Of a DNA stretch of 64,000 nt, positions 19,354 through 28,860 are shown piece by piece (position 1 is the first letter of the stretch; each line of letters opens with the position of its first letter). The DNA comes from Lactobacillus amylovorus DSM 20531 (GTDB lineage Bacteria; Bacillota; Bacilli; Lactobacillales; Lactobacillaceae). The stretch is from positions 1,302,001 to 1,366,000 of the forward strand of contig NZ_CP017706.1 in the NCBI RefSeq assembly GCF_002706375.1, given 5' to 3'. The translations under genes were made by a program, and so were the position numbers. The notes beneath the pieces were generated by a model. That model saw nothing but the letters and a program-made list of their open reading frames with translations, ran no database searches and was not told where the DNA came from.

Positions 19354-20508
19354 ATGAAAAAGGAACGCGTCAAGCTAACTGGCGCTGAAAAGAGCGAATT
19401 GTTTGCAGAAGGGGTCGTAACGGTCATCCTTCTGCTTTTGTTAAATCTATCAATAATTATTTTGATCCACCTGGCTATTTTGCAGGATGAGAGTCTGGTT
19501 AATGGCATCTACTTTTTGAAAAAGACGATGACCTTTGCGGGTGGCTATCACTTATGGTCCTGGCAAAATATCTTTATTATTTTGATGGGGATCGGCGATT
19601 TGGTGGTTTTATATTGGCGTTTGATCAGAAGATATCACCAAATGCAGCTACGTCACGTCATTCTGGAGCTGCATTATATTGCTAATGGTCACTTTGATCA
19701 CCGTATCAACTTTAGGGTGCGGCCTGAATTGCAGCGTGTAGTTGATTCAATTAACTCACTGGTTGATAGTACTGTGAACTCCATCAATGAGGAACGGGCA
19801 ATCGAACAATCTAAGGATGAATTGATTACTAACGTTTCACACGATATTAGAACGCCGCTGACTTCAATTATTGGCTATTTGGGATTACTAAAAAGTGGCG
19901 TAACGTCTCCTGAAGACCAGCAAAAATATATTAATATTGCGTACACCAAGGCTGAGCAAATGAAGTCACTGGCCAATGATTTGTTCGAATATTCAACGCT
20001 GAAATCTACTAATACGAAGCTGAATTTAGCCAGATTACACATTTATTCAATGCTCGAACAAGTAGCAGCCGGGTTTGAACTTGAAGCTGAGAAAAAAGGT
20101 ATTGAGATTGAAATTGAGGCACGGCCTAAAGATTTAACCATTCAGGCTGATGCCGAAAAATTAGTGCGAGTATATAACAACTTAATTTCTAACGCATTCA
20201 AATATGGTACGGGAGCTACCAAGATTAAATTAGTGGCTAACTTAGTTAATAAGCGCGAAGTCGAATTGCGTGTTGAAAACAATGGGGAGCCAATTCCAAA
20301 AGATTCACAGAAAAAGATCTTTGAACGTTTCTACCGAGTGGAAACTTCCCGTAATACCAAAACTGGTGGTACCGGATTGGGCCTTTCAATTACCAAGAGC
20401 GTGGTCGATTTGCACCATGGTACGATTCGCTGCCAATCAGATAAAAACTGGACTAGTTTCATAATTCGCTTGCCACTTGATCCTAAGAAAGCGACAAGTA
20501 AGCACTAG
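19354..20508 (+). CDS. Sensor histidine kinase (VanS-like)
   Basis: 384 residues. Two membrane segments near 18-42 and 65-88 flank a short extracellular loop of about 25 residues, as in kinases that sense in or at the membrane. A HAMP-like linker precedes the H-box NVSHDIRTPLTSIIGYLG near 155. The N, G1 and G2 boxes follow (NLISNAFKYG, GTGLGLSI). Cognate kinase of the preceding regulator. An RBS-poor junction suggests translational coupling. Confidence 0.92.
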   Translation: MKKERVKLTGAEKSELFAEGVVTVILLLLLNLSIIILIHLAILQDESLVNGIYFLKKTMTFAGGYHLWSWQNIFIILMGIGDLVVLYWRLIRRYHQMQLRHVILELHYIANGHFDHRINFRVRPELQRVVDSINSLVDSTVNSINEERAIEQSKDELITNVSHDIRTPLTSIIGYLGLLKSGVTSPEDQQKYINIAYTKAEQMKSLANDLFEYSTLKSTNTKLNLARLHIYSMLEQVAAGFELEAEKKGIEIEIEARPKDLTIQADAEKLVRVYNNLISNAFKYGTGATKIKLVANLVNKREVELRVENNGEPIPKDSQKKIFERFYRVETSRNTKTGGTGLGLSITKSVVDLHHGTIRCQSDKNWTSFIIRLPLDPKKATSKH

Positions 20509-20553
20509 CTGTGTTATAATTTTGACTGAATGTATTAATACAACGAGGAGAAA

Positions 20554-22128
20554 ATGATGAGTATTTCTTTAAATACCTGTATATTAATTTTAAAAGAGCA
20601 CCACTTGCTCAAATCAAGCGCAGTTCAAGACACTGTAGCTACTAAGATGGATTACGTTTCTTACTACTCACGTGATATCCAAACTAACACATTATTTTTC
20701 TGCAAGGGTGCAGGCTTTAGACCAACTTATTTATCAATGGCTAAAGACAATGGTGCTATTTGTTACGTTGCTGAACAACCTTATCCTGAAGGCAAAGGTA
20801 TGCACGCTTTAATCGTTCGTGATGTTTCAAAAGCAATGGCATTGCTTTCAGCCGCATTCTTCCGTTTCCCACAAGATGATTTATACGTTGTAGCCTTCAC
20901 TGGTACTAAGGGTAAGACTACTTCCGCATACTTCTTGAAGGGGATGCTTGACCAAGCTAACGGCGGCAAGACTGCTTTAATTTCTTCAGTTAATGACGTT
21001 GTTGGTCCTAAGCCAGAAGACAGCTTCAAGTCAAGTTTGACCACGCCAGAAAGTTTGGACTTGTTCCGTGACATGCGTACTGCCGTAGATAACGGTATGA
21101 CTCACTTGGTAATGGAAGTATCTAGCCAAGCTTACAAGAAGAACCGCGTCTTTGGTTTAACTTATGACTTAGGCTTCTTCTTGAACATCAGTCCAGACCA
21201 CATTGGACCAAACGAACACCCTAACTTTGCAGACTACTTACACTGCAAGCTTCAATTAATGGTTAACTCACGTAAATGTATTATCAATGCGGAAACTGCC
21301 CACTTTGATGAAATTTACGCAGCAGCTACAACCACTACTAACCCAGACAGTATTTACTTGTTTGCTAGAGAAAACTTCGAAAATCCAGATTTGAAGGTGC
21401 CAATCGACTTTAGATTTGCTTCACAAGAATTGGATATGAAGGAAACTCGCTTCAAACTTTACTGCGCAAGTGATAAGGCTAAGAAGTTGCCTATCAATGG
21501 TGACTACACTTTGAAGATGTTGGGTGACTTCAACGAATCAAACGGTACTGCCGCAATTATCGGTGCTGGTCTTGCCGGCCTTAACCATGATCAATGTGCT
21601 AAGGGTATCCGCGACGTGACTATCCCAGGTCGTATGCAAATTGAAAGAACTAAGAGTCACGGTATGGTTGTTGTTGACTACGCTCACAACAAGGCTTCAA
21701 TGATGGCTTTGATGAGCTTTATGCAAAATGAATTCGACAACCCTAAGATCATCGTAGTTGTAGGTGCTCCTGGCGATAAGGGCGTTTCTCGTCGTCCAGG
21801 CTTCAGTGAAAGTTTGACCGCATACGCTGATAAGGCATTCTTGACAACTGATGACCCAGGCTTTGAAGATCCTAAGTCAATCGCCGAAGAAATTGATTCA
21901 GGTATTGACCACTCTAAGTGTGACGTTACTATTGAATTGGACCGTAAGAAGGCTATCCACGATGCCATCGCAATGGCTGGCCCAGATGATGTTGTTTTAA
22001 TCTGTGGTAAGGGTGCTGACGCCTTCCAAAAGATTCGTGGCGTAAACACTCCATACCCATCTGATATCGTTGTTGCTCAAAATGTCATCAATGAATTAGA
22101 AGGCCAAAAAGAACACTTTAGAAAATAA
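20554..22128 (+). CDS. murE: UDP-MurNAc-tripeptide synthetase, probable L-lysine-adding MurE
   Basis: 524 residues. The ATP loop GTKGKTTSAYFLKG is near 118 and the central-domain EVSSQAYKKNR near 190. The C-terminal specificity region reads TTDDPGFEDPKS rather than the DNPR of mDap enzymes. This fits L-Lys ligases, and lactobacilli of this group have Lys-type peptidoglycan. Cytosolic, ATP-dependent. Good gaggag RBS (ATG 20554 or 20557). Followed 11 bp later by an aspartate racemase, which would supply D-Asp for the Lys-D-Asx cross-bridge. Confidence 0.88.
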   Translation: MMSISLNTCILILKEHHLLKSSAVQDTVATKMDYVSYYSRDIQTNTLFFCKGAGFRPTYLSMAKDNGAICYVAEQPYPEGKGMHALIVRDVSKAMALLSAAFFRFPQDDLYVVAFTGTKGKTTSAYFLKGMLDQANGGKTALISSVNDVVGPKPEDSFKSSLTTPESLDLFRDMRTAVDNGMTHLVMEVSSQAYKKNRVFGLTYDLGFFLNISPDHIGPNEHPNFADYLHCKLQLMVNSRKCIINAETAHFDEIYAAATTTTNPDSIYLFARENFENPDLKVPIDFRFASQELDMKETRFKLYCASDKAKKLPINGDYTLKMLGDFNESNGTAAIIGAGLAGLNHDQCAKGIRDVTIPGRMQIERTKSHGMVVVDYAHNKASMMALMSFMQNEFDNPKIIVVVGAPGDKGVSRRPGFSESLTAYADKAFLTTDDPGFEDPKSIAEEIDSGIDHSKCDVTIELDRKKAIHDAIAMAGPDDVVLICGKGADAFQKIRGVNTPYPSDIVVAQNVINELEGQKEHFRK

Positions 22129-22139
22129 GAGTTGATACT

Positions 22140-22889
22140 ATGAAGCACTTTTTTAGTATTATTGGTGGCATGGGAACCATTGCCACTGAGAGTTATGTGC
22201 GGTTAATTAACCACCGCGTTAAGATCGCACGCGACCAAGATTATTTAAATTATATTTTGGTCAATGATGCACAAGTTCCTGATAGAACTGCCTACATCAA
22301 GGATCACAGTAAGCCTAACTTCTTTTATGATTTAAAAGATGACGTAGAAGGTCAAGACAAATTAGGTACGGACTTCATGGTTATGCCATGTAACACAGCG
22401 CATTATTTCTATGATGATTTGGCTGCATTGACTGACAAGCCATTTTTACACATGATGCGCATTGCCGTACATAATTTTACTGACAATTATCCAGATGAAA
22501 AGAAGATTGGTTTAATTGCTACTGAAGGTTCTATATATGATCACTTGTATGCCGATGAAATTAAGCGAGTTGGCCGCAAGGTGGAATTGGGTGGACCAGA
22601 AATTCAACCAATGGTTAATGAATTGATCTATTCTGATATCAAAGAAAAGGGTACTGTAGATCACGATCTGTATCACAAAATCTTGAAGACAATGCATGAT
22701 AAATATGGTTGTAACGTGATTTTGCTGGGATGTACCGAGTTGTCACTAGCTCAAGAAAAAGCACCTGACCATCCATATCACGTAATTGATCCACAATCAA
22801 TTCTTGCAGATGTCTCAATCGAATTAGCTCTTAAGATCCGTAACGGTATGGATCCTAAAGAAGCTTGCGCAAAATACATGTATAAATGA
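22140..22889 (+). CDS. racD: Aspartate/glutamate racemase family protein
   Basis: 249 residues. The two catalytic cysteines are visible in MPCNTAH near residue 82 and LLGCTELSLA near 198, the pattern of PLP-independent Asp/Glu racemases. Position right after murE argues for aspartate racemase: D-Asp is the bridge residue in this lineage. Substrate assignment is inferred. Confidence 0.85.
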   Translation: MKHFFSIIGGMGTIATESYVRLINHRVKIARDQDYLNYILVNDAQVPDRTAYIKDHSKPNFFYDLKDDVEGQDKLGTDFMVMPCNTAHYFYDDLAALTDKPFLHMMRIAVHNFTDNYPDEKKIGLIATEGSIYDHLYADEIKRVGRKVELGGPEIQPMVNELIYSDIKEKGTVDHDLYHKILKTMHDKYGCNVILLGCTELSLAQEKAPDHPYHVIDPQSILADVSIELALKIRNGMDPKEACAKYMYK

Positions 22890-22897
22890 GTTAGAGA

Positions 22898-22925
22898 GTC
22901 ATGAACTAAGTTCATGGCTTTTCTC
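22898..22925 (+). terminator. Terminator after murE-racD
   Basis: Stem GTCATGAACT/AGTTCATGGC (one G-U pair) followed by TTTT. Confidence 0.7.
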
Positions 22926-22961
22926 TTGTGCTAAAATCGAAATTAGATCGGAGGCTAAATT

Positions 22962-23252
22962 ATGAAATATCCAAAACTGGAAGGCGTGGGTACTCACCTT
23001 AATATCAATCCAAAAGATAATGATTTTATGATTAAGGTGAGAGAGCTAGTTAATAATGATCCTGAATTGTTGGGCAATAACGATATTATGAAGTTTGTTA
23101 AGTTGGCTTTGTTTAGAGCTAGTGAAGACGAGCCGGTTCAGGAAATTGCTAAGGAACTTGATGATGAATTGTCAGGTTATTTGGTTAAGACTGATTTTAA
23201 GGTGCCTGCTGGTGTGACGAAGTTGCAGGAGACTTTGAAGTCATATTATTAG
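22962..23252 (+). CDS. Small protein of unknown function
   Basis: 96 residues, soluble, mixed charge, probably helical. It starts MKYPKLEGVGTHLNI. No domain recognised. Strong gatcggagg RBS and flanking terminators make it a real single-gene unit. Its size is like helical-bundle bacteriocin immunity proteins, but I see no motif that would support that. Confidence 0.7.
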   Translation: MKYPKLEGVGTHLNINPKDNDFMIKVRELVNNDPELLGNNDIMKFVKLALFRASEDEPVQEIAKELDDELSGYLVKTDFKVPAGVTKLQETLKSYY

Positions 23253-23267
23253 ATTTGTAAAACATAG

Positions 23268-23303
23268 GCCTTCAGAAGCGAGCACTTCTGAAGGCTTTTT
23301 TTT
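23268..23303 (+). terminator. Strong rho-independent terminator
   Basis: Perfect 11-bp stem GCCTTCAGAAG/CTTCTGAAGGC with loop CGAGCA, then eight T. Confidence 0.95.
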
Positions 23304-23380
23304 GATTTGTCTGGTAAATATTTCAACATAGGGTCTGCTAAAATTAAAGGGTAGTATTAAAAAGATTGTGTAGGACTATT

Positions 23381-23622
23381 ATGACTGAAATTATCGATGT
23401 GTTTAGAGAATTGATTAAAGAATATCCCCGAGCTGTTTGGGGCTTTTTGGATATTACCAAGCTCTAATTAGACGAACTAGTCATTTCGTTAATAATCAAC
23501 AAAAAAGTATTAAGAAAAACCAATTTTCTTCCTTTGGTATTGTTGCTGGTTACTACCAAGGTGCCATCATTGCCGTTGTTGGCGTGGGGATGCTTTTAGC
23601 AGGTATTTTCATTAGTGGATGA
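23381..23622 (+). pseudogene. Small membrane protein, frameshifted
   Basis: The ATG at 23381 opens MTEIIDVFRELIKEYPRAVWG and then hits a stop at 23468-23470. The -1 frame from about 23440 continues GLFGYYQALIRRTSHFVNN to a C-terminal membrane segment, ending at 23622. One lost base near the GGGG/TTTTT runs (23439-23448) explains both halves. Joined, it would be about 80 residues with one membrane helix. The next gene overlaps the stop. Sequencing error in a homopolymer is the main alternative. Confidence 0.6.
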
Positions 23623-23633
23623 GGTTAGCAATT

Positions 23634-23843
23634 ATGTTAAAGATTGTTGTTCCATTAATTATTGGATTATTAATGATTATCGGTGGTTGCTATACCATTG
23701 TTGCAGCTAAGAGATATTTCAAAAACGTAAAAATTGAAGGAACAGATAATGTTTTTAGTCCACTGGCTATCTATTATGGCTTTGCCATTGGTTTTATGAT
23801 GATCCTTGTTGGAATATCTGTACTTTGCGTAATGTTCAGTTAA
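23634..23843 (+). CDS. Small two-helix membrane protein
   Basis: 69 residues from the ATG at 23634, which has a gatgagg RBS; ATG 23619 is the alternative and would overlap the upstream stop. Two membrane helices near 3-24 and 45-66 separated by a short basic loop. Function unknown. Coupled to the frameshifted gene upstream. Confidence 0.65.
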   Translation: MLKIVVPLIIGLLMIIGGCYTIVAAKRYFKNVKIEGTDNVFSPLAIYYGFAIGFMMILVGISVLCVMFS

Positions 23844-23874
23844 AGTTGAGTTGTAGAAAAATAAAGATATTAAG

Positions 23875-23911
23875 ATAACTGTTTGACCCATTAGGTAGAA
23901 CAGTTATTTTT
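23875..23911 (+). terminator. Rho-independent terminator
   Basis: Stem ATAACTGTT/AACAGTTAT with a 15-base loop and TTTTT tail. Confidence 0.75.
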
Positions 23912-24055
23912 GCTTTTCGGATAAAAATGCAGAAAACGCTAAGAAAATAATAAGTTAAAAATAACAGTATATACAAAACTAAATATAACTTTGTGAAATG
24001 ATAATTGCTTACTATCCTTGTTATTAAAACGTCTTTTAGTCTTTTTTCACTAACT

Positions 24056-24079
24056 TTTGTATGTGCTTTCAACTATAAT
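24056..24079 (+). promoter_or_regulatory. Likely promoter of the lactate oxidase gene
   Basis: TTGTAT near 24057 lies 16-17 bp before a consensus TATAAT near 24074; the gene starts at 24125 behind a gaaggaaga RBS. Confidence 0.5.
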
Positions 24080-24124
24080 GAAAGTAATAAAAGATGCAGA
24101 AATAAACTGAAAGAAGGAAGAACT

Positions 24125-25354
24125 ATGACTTATTATTACAAAGGTTTTCCTCAAAGTGATCGGGATGAAAAGATCTCGATGATCAATGTCGATGAACTAG
24201 AAGAGCGGGCCAAGAAAGTTATGCCTGAAGGTGCATATTACTACATCGCTTCAGGTGCTGAAAATGAATGGACTTGGCGTGCCAATACTTCAGCCTTTAA
24301 CCATTATCAAATTGTGCCACGTGCTTTGACCGATATGGATGATCCACAAACTGATACCGAATTTATGGGGATGAAATTGAAGACACCAATTATGATTTCT
24401 CCAATTGCTTGTCACGGTATTGCTCACAAGGATGCTGAAGTAGCTACGCAAAAAGGTGCTGCCGCAGCTGGTGCACTTTTCTCATCAAGTACTTATGCTA
24501 ACAAGAGCGTAGAAGACATTGCGACAGCCGCTCCAGAAGCTCCCAGATTTTTCCAATTATATTTAAGCAAGGACTGGGACTTCAATAAGATGATCTTTGA
24601 TGCAATCAAGAAAGCAGGCTACAAAGGCATTTTCTTGACCGTCGATGCCCTTGTGTCAGGTTATCGTGAAGCTAACCTTAGAACGCACTTTACTTATCCA
24701 GTGCCACTAGACTTCTTCACCCGTTATCTTGGCGGTAAAGGTGAAGGTCAAAGCGTTGCGCAAATGTACGCTTCTAGTGCCCAAAAGATTGGCCCAGAAG
24801 ACGTTGCACGCATTAAGAAGGAATCAGGCTTACCTGTCTTTGTAAAAGGCGTTATGTGTGCTGAAGATGCTTATAAGGCAATTGGCGCAGGTGCCGACGG
24901 TATCTACGTTACTAACCATGGTGGTCGTGAAGTCGATGGTGCTCCTGCAACGATCGATGTTTTGCCAGAGATTGCTAAAGCTGTTAACCACCGTGTGCCA
25001 ATTGTCTTTGATTCAGGCGTTCGTCGCGGTTCACATGTCTTTAAGGCTTTGGCACTTGGTGCTGATATTGTTGGTATCGGTCGTCCATATCTTTATGGCT
25101 TAGCATTAGGCGGCCCTAAGGGTGTTGAGAGCGTCATTAATCAATTAAATACCGAATTAAAGATCGATATGCAACTGACCGGCTGCAAGACCATTGATGA
25201 TGTAAAGCGCGCTAAGATCGATCGTATTCATTACGGTTTAGACACTATGCCTTCAAACACTGATCCTAGCCGCATTAAGCCATATCCTGTAACGGCTGAT
25301 AACCAAATTAAGAGCGAAGAACCAGACGCTACTTCAGGCGCATCAAAGCACTAA
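24125..25354 (+). CDS. lox: FMN-dependent L-lactate oxidase (alpha-hydroxy-acid oxidase family)
   Basis: 409 residues from the ATG at 24125. TIM-barrel family motifs are clear: YYYIASGAENEWTWRAN near residue 40, ISPIACHGIAH near 95, FQLYLSKDWD near 140, and the catalytic HGGREVDGAP block near 262 with the FMN-phosphate loop GADIVGIGRPYLYGLA near 310. It oxidises L-lactate to pyruvate with O2, giving H2O2. Lactate monooxygenase or another hydroxy acid oxidase is possible. With the flavin reductases it adds a second H2O2 source. Confidence 0.88.
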   Translation: MTYYYKGFPQSDRDEKISMINVDELEERAKKVMPEGAYYYIASGAENEWTWRANTSAFNHYQIVPRALTDMDDPQTDTEFMGMKLKTPIMISPIACHGIAHKDAEVATQKGAAAAGALFSSSTYANKSVEDIATAAPEAPRFFQLYLSKDWDFNKMIFDAIKKAGYKGIFLTVDALVSGYREANLRTHFTYPVPLDFFTRYLGGKGEGQSVAQMYASSAQKIGPEDVARIKKESGLPVFVKGVMCAEDAYKAIGAGADGIYVTNHGGREVDGAPATIDVLPEIAKAVNHRVPIVFDSGVRRGSHVFKALALGADIVGIGRPYLYGLALGGPKGVESVINQLNTELKIDMQLTGCKTIDDVKRAKIDRIHYGLDTMPSNTDPSRIKPYPVTADNQIKSEEPDATSGASKH

Positions 25355-25433
25355 TTTTTCTTCAAAAAACTATTAAATTCCTCACAACAAGAACTATAAT
25401 TGATTCAAAAGTTGAGGAAAAGAGATACATACA

Positions 25434-25677
25434 ATGTATAACGAAGAAAAAGATGACCAATGCTAAGCACCAACTTGAAAATGGCGAATCCGCAAATTAC
25501 GTTTGCAACTTGGTTCGCGTTGGTCTTGATCCATTAAGTTGGCAAAGTAAATTGTCTAAAGGCGTGATGAAATTCCACCAAGCAATTGTTTCTGATGCTC
25601 GTCCTGTCTCACACCAAGCAGGCGCATTAGGTGGCGCTGCTCTTGGCCTGGCTTTTAGTAGCATCGGCAGAAGATAA
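25434..25677 (+). CDS. Small protein of unknown function, possibly frameshifted at its start
   Basis: The open frame from the ATG at 25453 gives 74 residues with a Gly/Ala-rich C-terminus (QAGALGGAALGLAF) that may enter the membrane. An ATG at 25434 in another frame gives MYNEEK and would join in frame if one A were removed from the A5 run at about 25446-25450. So either translation starts at 25453, which lacks a good RBS, or the gene has a one-base insertion. No family recognised. Confidence 0.5.
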
Positions 25678-25698
25678 TTAATTGATAATAATTCAGAG

Positions 25699-25735
25699 AG
25701 CTATTAAACTTAAATGAGTTTAGTAGCTTTTTTAT
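25699..25735 (+). terminator. Rho-independent terminator
   Basis: Stem AGCTATTAAACT/AGTTTAGTAGCT (one wobble) followed by a T-run. Confidence 0.85.
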
Positions 25736-25752
25736 TTTTTGAGGAAAATTAG

Positions 25753-25977
25753 ATGAGTAACAAAAATTCACAAAATCAATTTTCAGCTTGGCGCTTAATT
25801 CTCTCGATGGTCATTGCCTGGGTAATAACATTCTTTGCAATGTGGGCTGCCCGCGGTTTCGGTCAAGATTTTTTTATCATGCCCCGTTTTGCCTTTGTTT
25901 TGGTTTTATCTGTAGCCGGTGCAATCATTATTGGCCCAGCGATCTATGGCCTTTTATACATTGGCAGGAAAAAGTAA
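25753..25977 (+). CDS. Small two-helix membrane protein
   Basis: 74 residues with membrane helices near 12-32 and 45-68 and a basic C-terminus GRKK. RBS gaggaaaa. Function unknown; no motif recognised. Confidence 0.7.
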   Translation: MSNKNSQNQFSAWRLILSMVIAWVITFFAMWAARGFGQDFFIMPRFAFVLVLSVAGAIIIGPAIYGLLYIGRKK

Positions 25978-26069
25978 GCAATAAAAAATGATTGACAAAT
26001 CCTCTAATAGATATTAGTGTATTAGTTAAGTAGTACAGAAGAAACAACTAATATGACGGAGGTGCAATC

Positions 26070-26261
26070 ATGCTTTATCTTTTATATATCTTTGTTGGTT
26101 TGTTAATTATTTTTGGTGTGAACTTGATGATCACAGGATTGTTGGCAGTGCATGATATGTACACTCGTCGCGATGATGAAGAGCCAACCTTTGATACCTT
26201 TAAAAAGTATTTTGCCAAAAATAATAATATTCCGACAAAAATGTCAGACATATTCAATTAG
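26070..26261 (+). CDS. Small membrane protein, paralogue of the protein at 43380
   Basis: 63 residues: one N-terminal membrane helix, an AVHD motif, an acidic linker and the C-terminal block FKKYFAKNNNIPTKMSDIFN. The same block is found in the protein at 43380-43574, inside the bacteriocin island. Strong gacggagg RBS and a terminator behind it. Function unknown; the conserved tail suggests a binding or docking role. Confidence 0.75.
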   Translation: MLYLLYIFVGLLIIFGVNLMITGLLAVHDMYTRRDDEEPTFDTFKKYFAKNNNIPTKMSDIFN

Positions 26262-26268
26262 ACTTATC

Positions 26269-26293
26269 AGCTAGCAAATTTGCTAGCTTTTTT
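26269..26293 (+). terminator. Rho-independent terminator
   Basis: 20-bp palindrome AGCTAGCAAATTTGCTAGCT followed by T-run. Confidence 0.85.
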
Positions 26294-26376
26294 CGTTGCT
26301 TGAAAGACAGTTTCATAAACTTATTGTGTTAAAATTGAAAACGAATACATAGCTTTGATTTAAATAGAGGTAAATT

Positions 26377-28683
26377 ATGGTTAACAAACTTATCAATTTT
26401 ACTCAAGACGGGCAAAAACTTACTGTAAATTATGGCAACAAGCCGTTGATTTTGACGGTGATCACACCAGAAATCGTGCGTGTCTTTCAAGATCGCGGCA
26501 ACGCCAGCAACTCTTATGCTATTGATGGCGATAAATCAATCAAGACTGACTTTAAAGTTAAGGAAAAAGATGGACACGTCGAATTATCAACGGCTAAACT
26601 TACCGTTAAGATCTACGATGACGAGAAGATCGATGTCTACGATGAAAAGGGCAATCCATTAATTCTCGATTATCGTAAGAAGCGTACGCCAATCGATCGT
26701 CAAATGGACGAGGAACATCTGAAATTAGCGGAATCCGAAGGCCATGACGTTAAGAATTTGCTTGGTGCACACGACAAGGATTACTACGAAATTGTAAAGT
26801 CACTTGCAGACGATGAACAATTCTACGGCTTGGGCGACAAGACGGGCTTTATTAACAAGCGTCACTATGCTTATGACAACTGGAACACCGATAATCCAGA
26901 CCCACAAGTCGAAAGCTTTACGCGTTTGTACAAGTCAATTCCGATCTTGCTTGGTCTGAAAAATAAGCACCCATACGGAATTTTCTTTGACAATACTTAC
27001 CGCAACCACATCGACTTAGGTAAGGAAAGCAACGACTATTACTACTACTCTGCAGTTGACGGCAACATCGACTACTACATCATCGGTGGTGATTCACTCA
27101 AGGAAGTTATTACCAACTACACTTATTTGACGGGCCGTGTGCCAATGCCACAAAAGTGGACTTTAGGCTACCAACAATCACGTTGGGGCTATAGTGTCAG
27201 CCAAAAACAAGTTGAGAAGATTGCGGAAAACTTGCGTAAGTATGATTTGCCGTGCGACGTTTTACACCTTGATATCGATTATATGCGCGGCTACAGAGTA
27301 TTTACCTGGAGAACGGATAACTATGAGTCACCAGAGAAATTCGTCGCTAAGATGCGTAAATTGGGCTTCCGAATCATCACGATTATTGACCCAGGCGTTA
27401 AAAAAGATGATGACTATAAGATTTACAAGGAAGGGCTTGAAAAAGGCTACTTCGTTAAGGCACCAGATGGTACGGTTTATGTAAATCAAGTTTGGCCTGG
27501 CGATTCAGTCTTCCCAGACTTTGGCCGCAAAGAAGTACGTAAGTGGTGGGCTAAGAACTGCAAGTACTTAGTTGATCTTGGTGTTGCAGGTATTTGGGAT
27601 GACATGAACGAACCTGCATCATTCAAGGGTGAAGTGCCACAAGATATTGTTTTCCATAATGAAGAGCAGGCTTCAACCCATAAGAAGATGCACAATGTCT
27701 ATGGTCATAACATGGCTAAGGCAACTTATGAAGGCTTGAAGAAATATTCAGGTAAGCGCCCATTTGTCATTACGCGTGCAGCATATGCAGGAACGCAAAA
27801 GTTTTCCACAGTTTGGACTGGTGACAACCAAAGTTTATGGACACATATCCAAATGATGATTCCGCAATTATGTAACTTGGGGATGAGTGGCTTCAGCTTT
27901 GCTGGTACAGATATTGGTGGCTTCGGTGCTGATACGACACCTGAATTGTTGACTCGTTGGATCGAAGGCGCATTGTTTAGCCCATTGTACAGAAACCATG
28001 CGGCTCTAGGCACTCGCTCACAAGAACCATGGGTATTTGGCGAACCAACTTTGTCAATTTACCGTAAATACTTGAAGTTGCGCTACCGCTTTATTCCATA
28101 TTTGTACGATGAATTTTATCGTGAAACTAAGACAGGTTTGCCAATTATGCGTCCACTTGTCCTTAATTATGAAAATGATCCACAGGTGTATAACTTGAAT
28201 GATGAATATATGGTAGGCGAGGACATTTTGGCAGCCCCAGTTGTTCAAGAAGGTCAAACTAAGCGCGCCGTATATTTGCCAAAAGGAAAATGGATTGACT
28301 TCTGGAACGGCGTTGAACATGCTGGAAAGACCACGATTTTGGTTGATGCACCAATTGGTAAGTTGCCGCTGTTTATCAAGAATAACACTATCTTGCCATG
28401 GGGCAAGGAAGTTAGTCACATCTCTGATGAACCAGACGAAAGCATGACCTTTAGATTATTTGGTAAAAAGGGTAAGTACGTTCACTATCAAGATAACGGA
28501 ACTGACTTCAAGTACCAAAAGGGCGAATACAACTTGTACGAAGTTAAGGTAAATAAGGACGGTAGTGTGAAAGTTAAGCTTGAAAAGCACGGCTTTGGTC
28601 CTGTATATCGCAGAATTACGGTTCAATTGCCTAATAAGAAGGTTGTATTTAAGTACAAGAACGGCGAATACGTTAGAAAATAG
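26377..28683 (+). CDS. Glycoside hydrolase family 31 alpha-glucosidase
   Basis: 768 residues, no signal peptide, so intracellular. The GH31 nucleophile Asp is in GIWDDMNEPASF near residue 410 and the acid/base Asp in VWTGDNQSLW near 480. The N-terminal beta-sandwich and C-terminal beta domains fill the expected length. Cleaves terminal alpha-glucosides such as isomalto- or malto-oligosaccharides; alpha-xylosidase activity cannot be excluded. Single gene with its own terminator; no transporter lies beside it. Confidence 0.93.
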   Translation: MVNKLINFTQDGQKLTVNYGNKPLILTVITPEIVRVFQDRGNASNSYAIDGDKSIKTDFKVKEKDGHVELSTAKLTVKIYDDEKIDVYDEKGNPLILDYRKKRTPIDRQMDEEHLKLAESEGHDVKNLLGAHDKDYYEIVKSLADDEQFYGLGDKTGFINKRHYAYDNWNTDNPDPQVESFTRLYKSIPILLGLKNKHPYGIFFDNTYRNHIDLGKESNDYYYYSAVDGNIDYYIIGGDSLKEVITNYTYLTGRVPMPQKWTLGYQQSRWGYSVSQKQVEKIAENLRKYDLPCDVLHLDIDYMRGYRVFTWRTDNYESPEKFVAKMRKLGFRIITIIDPGVKKDDDYKIYKEGLEKGYFVKAPDGTVYVNQVWPGDSVFPDFGRKEVRKWWAKNCKYLVDLGVAGIWDDMNEPASFKGEVPQDIVFHNEEQASTHKKMHNVYGHNMAKATYEGLKKYSGKRPFVITRAAYAGTQKFSTVWTGDNQSLWTHIQMMIPQLCNLGMSGFSFAGTDIGGFGADTTPELLTRWIEGALFSPLYRNHAALGTRSQEPWVFGEPTLSIYRKYLKLRYRFIPYLYDEFYRETKTGLPIMRPLVLNYENDPQVYNLNDEYMVGEDILAAPVVQEGQTKRAVYLPKGKWIDFWNGVEHAGKTTILVDAPIGKLPLFIKNNTILPWGKEVSHISDEPDESMTFRLFGKKGKYVHYQDNGTDFKYQKGEYNLYEVKVNKDGSVKVKLEKHGFGPVYRRITVQLPNKKVVFKYKNGEYVRK

Positions 28684-28701
28684 ATGAGATAAATTAAGAT
28701 G

Positions 28702-28732
28702 AAAAGACCGTGCAGGGATGCACGGCCTTTTT
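28702..28732 (+). terminator. Rho-independent terminator after GH31 gene
   Basis: GC-rich stem around CCGTGCA/TGCACGG with a GGGA loop and TTTTT. Confidence 0.9.
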
Positions 28733-28810
28733 ACTAAATTTAAGATCTTCGCTATTTCTCTAAGTAACGGCCATTTTTATTACAAAAATAGAATACACCA
28801 CATTACGTTA

Positions 28811-28860
28811 TACTATATCGTATTATAGTATAATATAATGTAGTATATTACGATATAGTA
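28811..28860. promoter_or_regulatory. AT-rich long palindrome upstream of an AAA ATPase gene
   Basis: Perfect 12-bp inverted repeat TACTATATCGTA (28811-28822) and TACGATATAGTA (28849-28860). Both arms extend inward with further imperfect pairing, so almost all of the 50 bp folds on itself. It ends 14 bp before the ATG at 28875. It may be an operator, promoter hairpin or replication-fork slowing site. Confidence 0.6.

Noticed and set aside
22962..23252. Reading the 96-residue protein as a bacteriocin immunity protein.
   Set aside because: Only size supports it; there is no bacteriocin gene beside it and no recognised motif.
23670..24072. Reverse-strand ORFs of 73 and 78 codons near 23.7-24.1 kb.
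   Set aside because: Low-complexity AT-rich shadows of a forward gene, its terminator and a promoter region.
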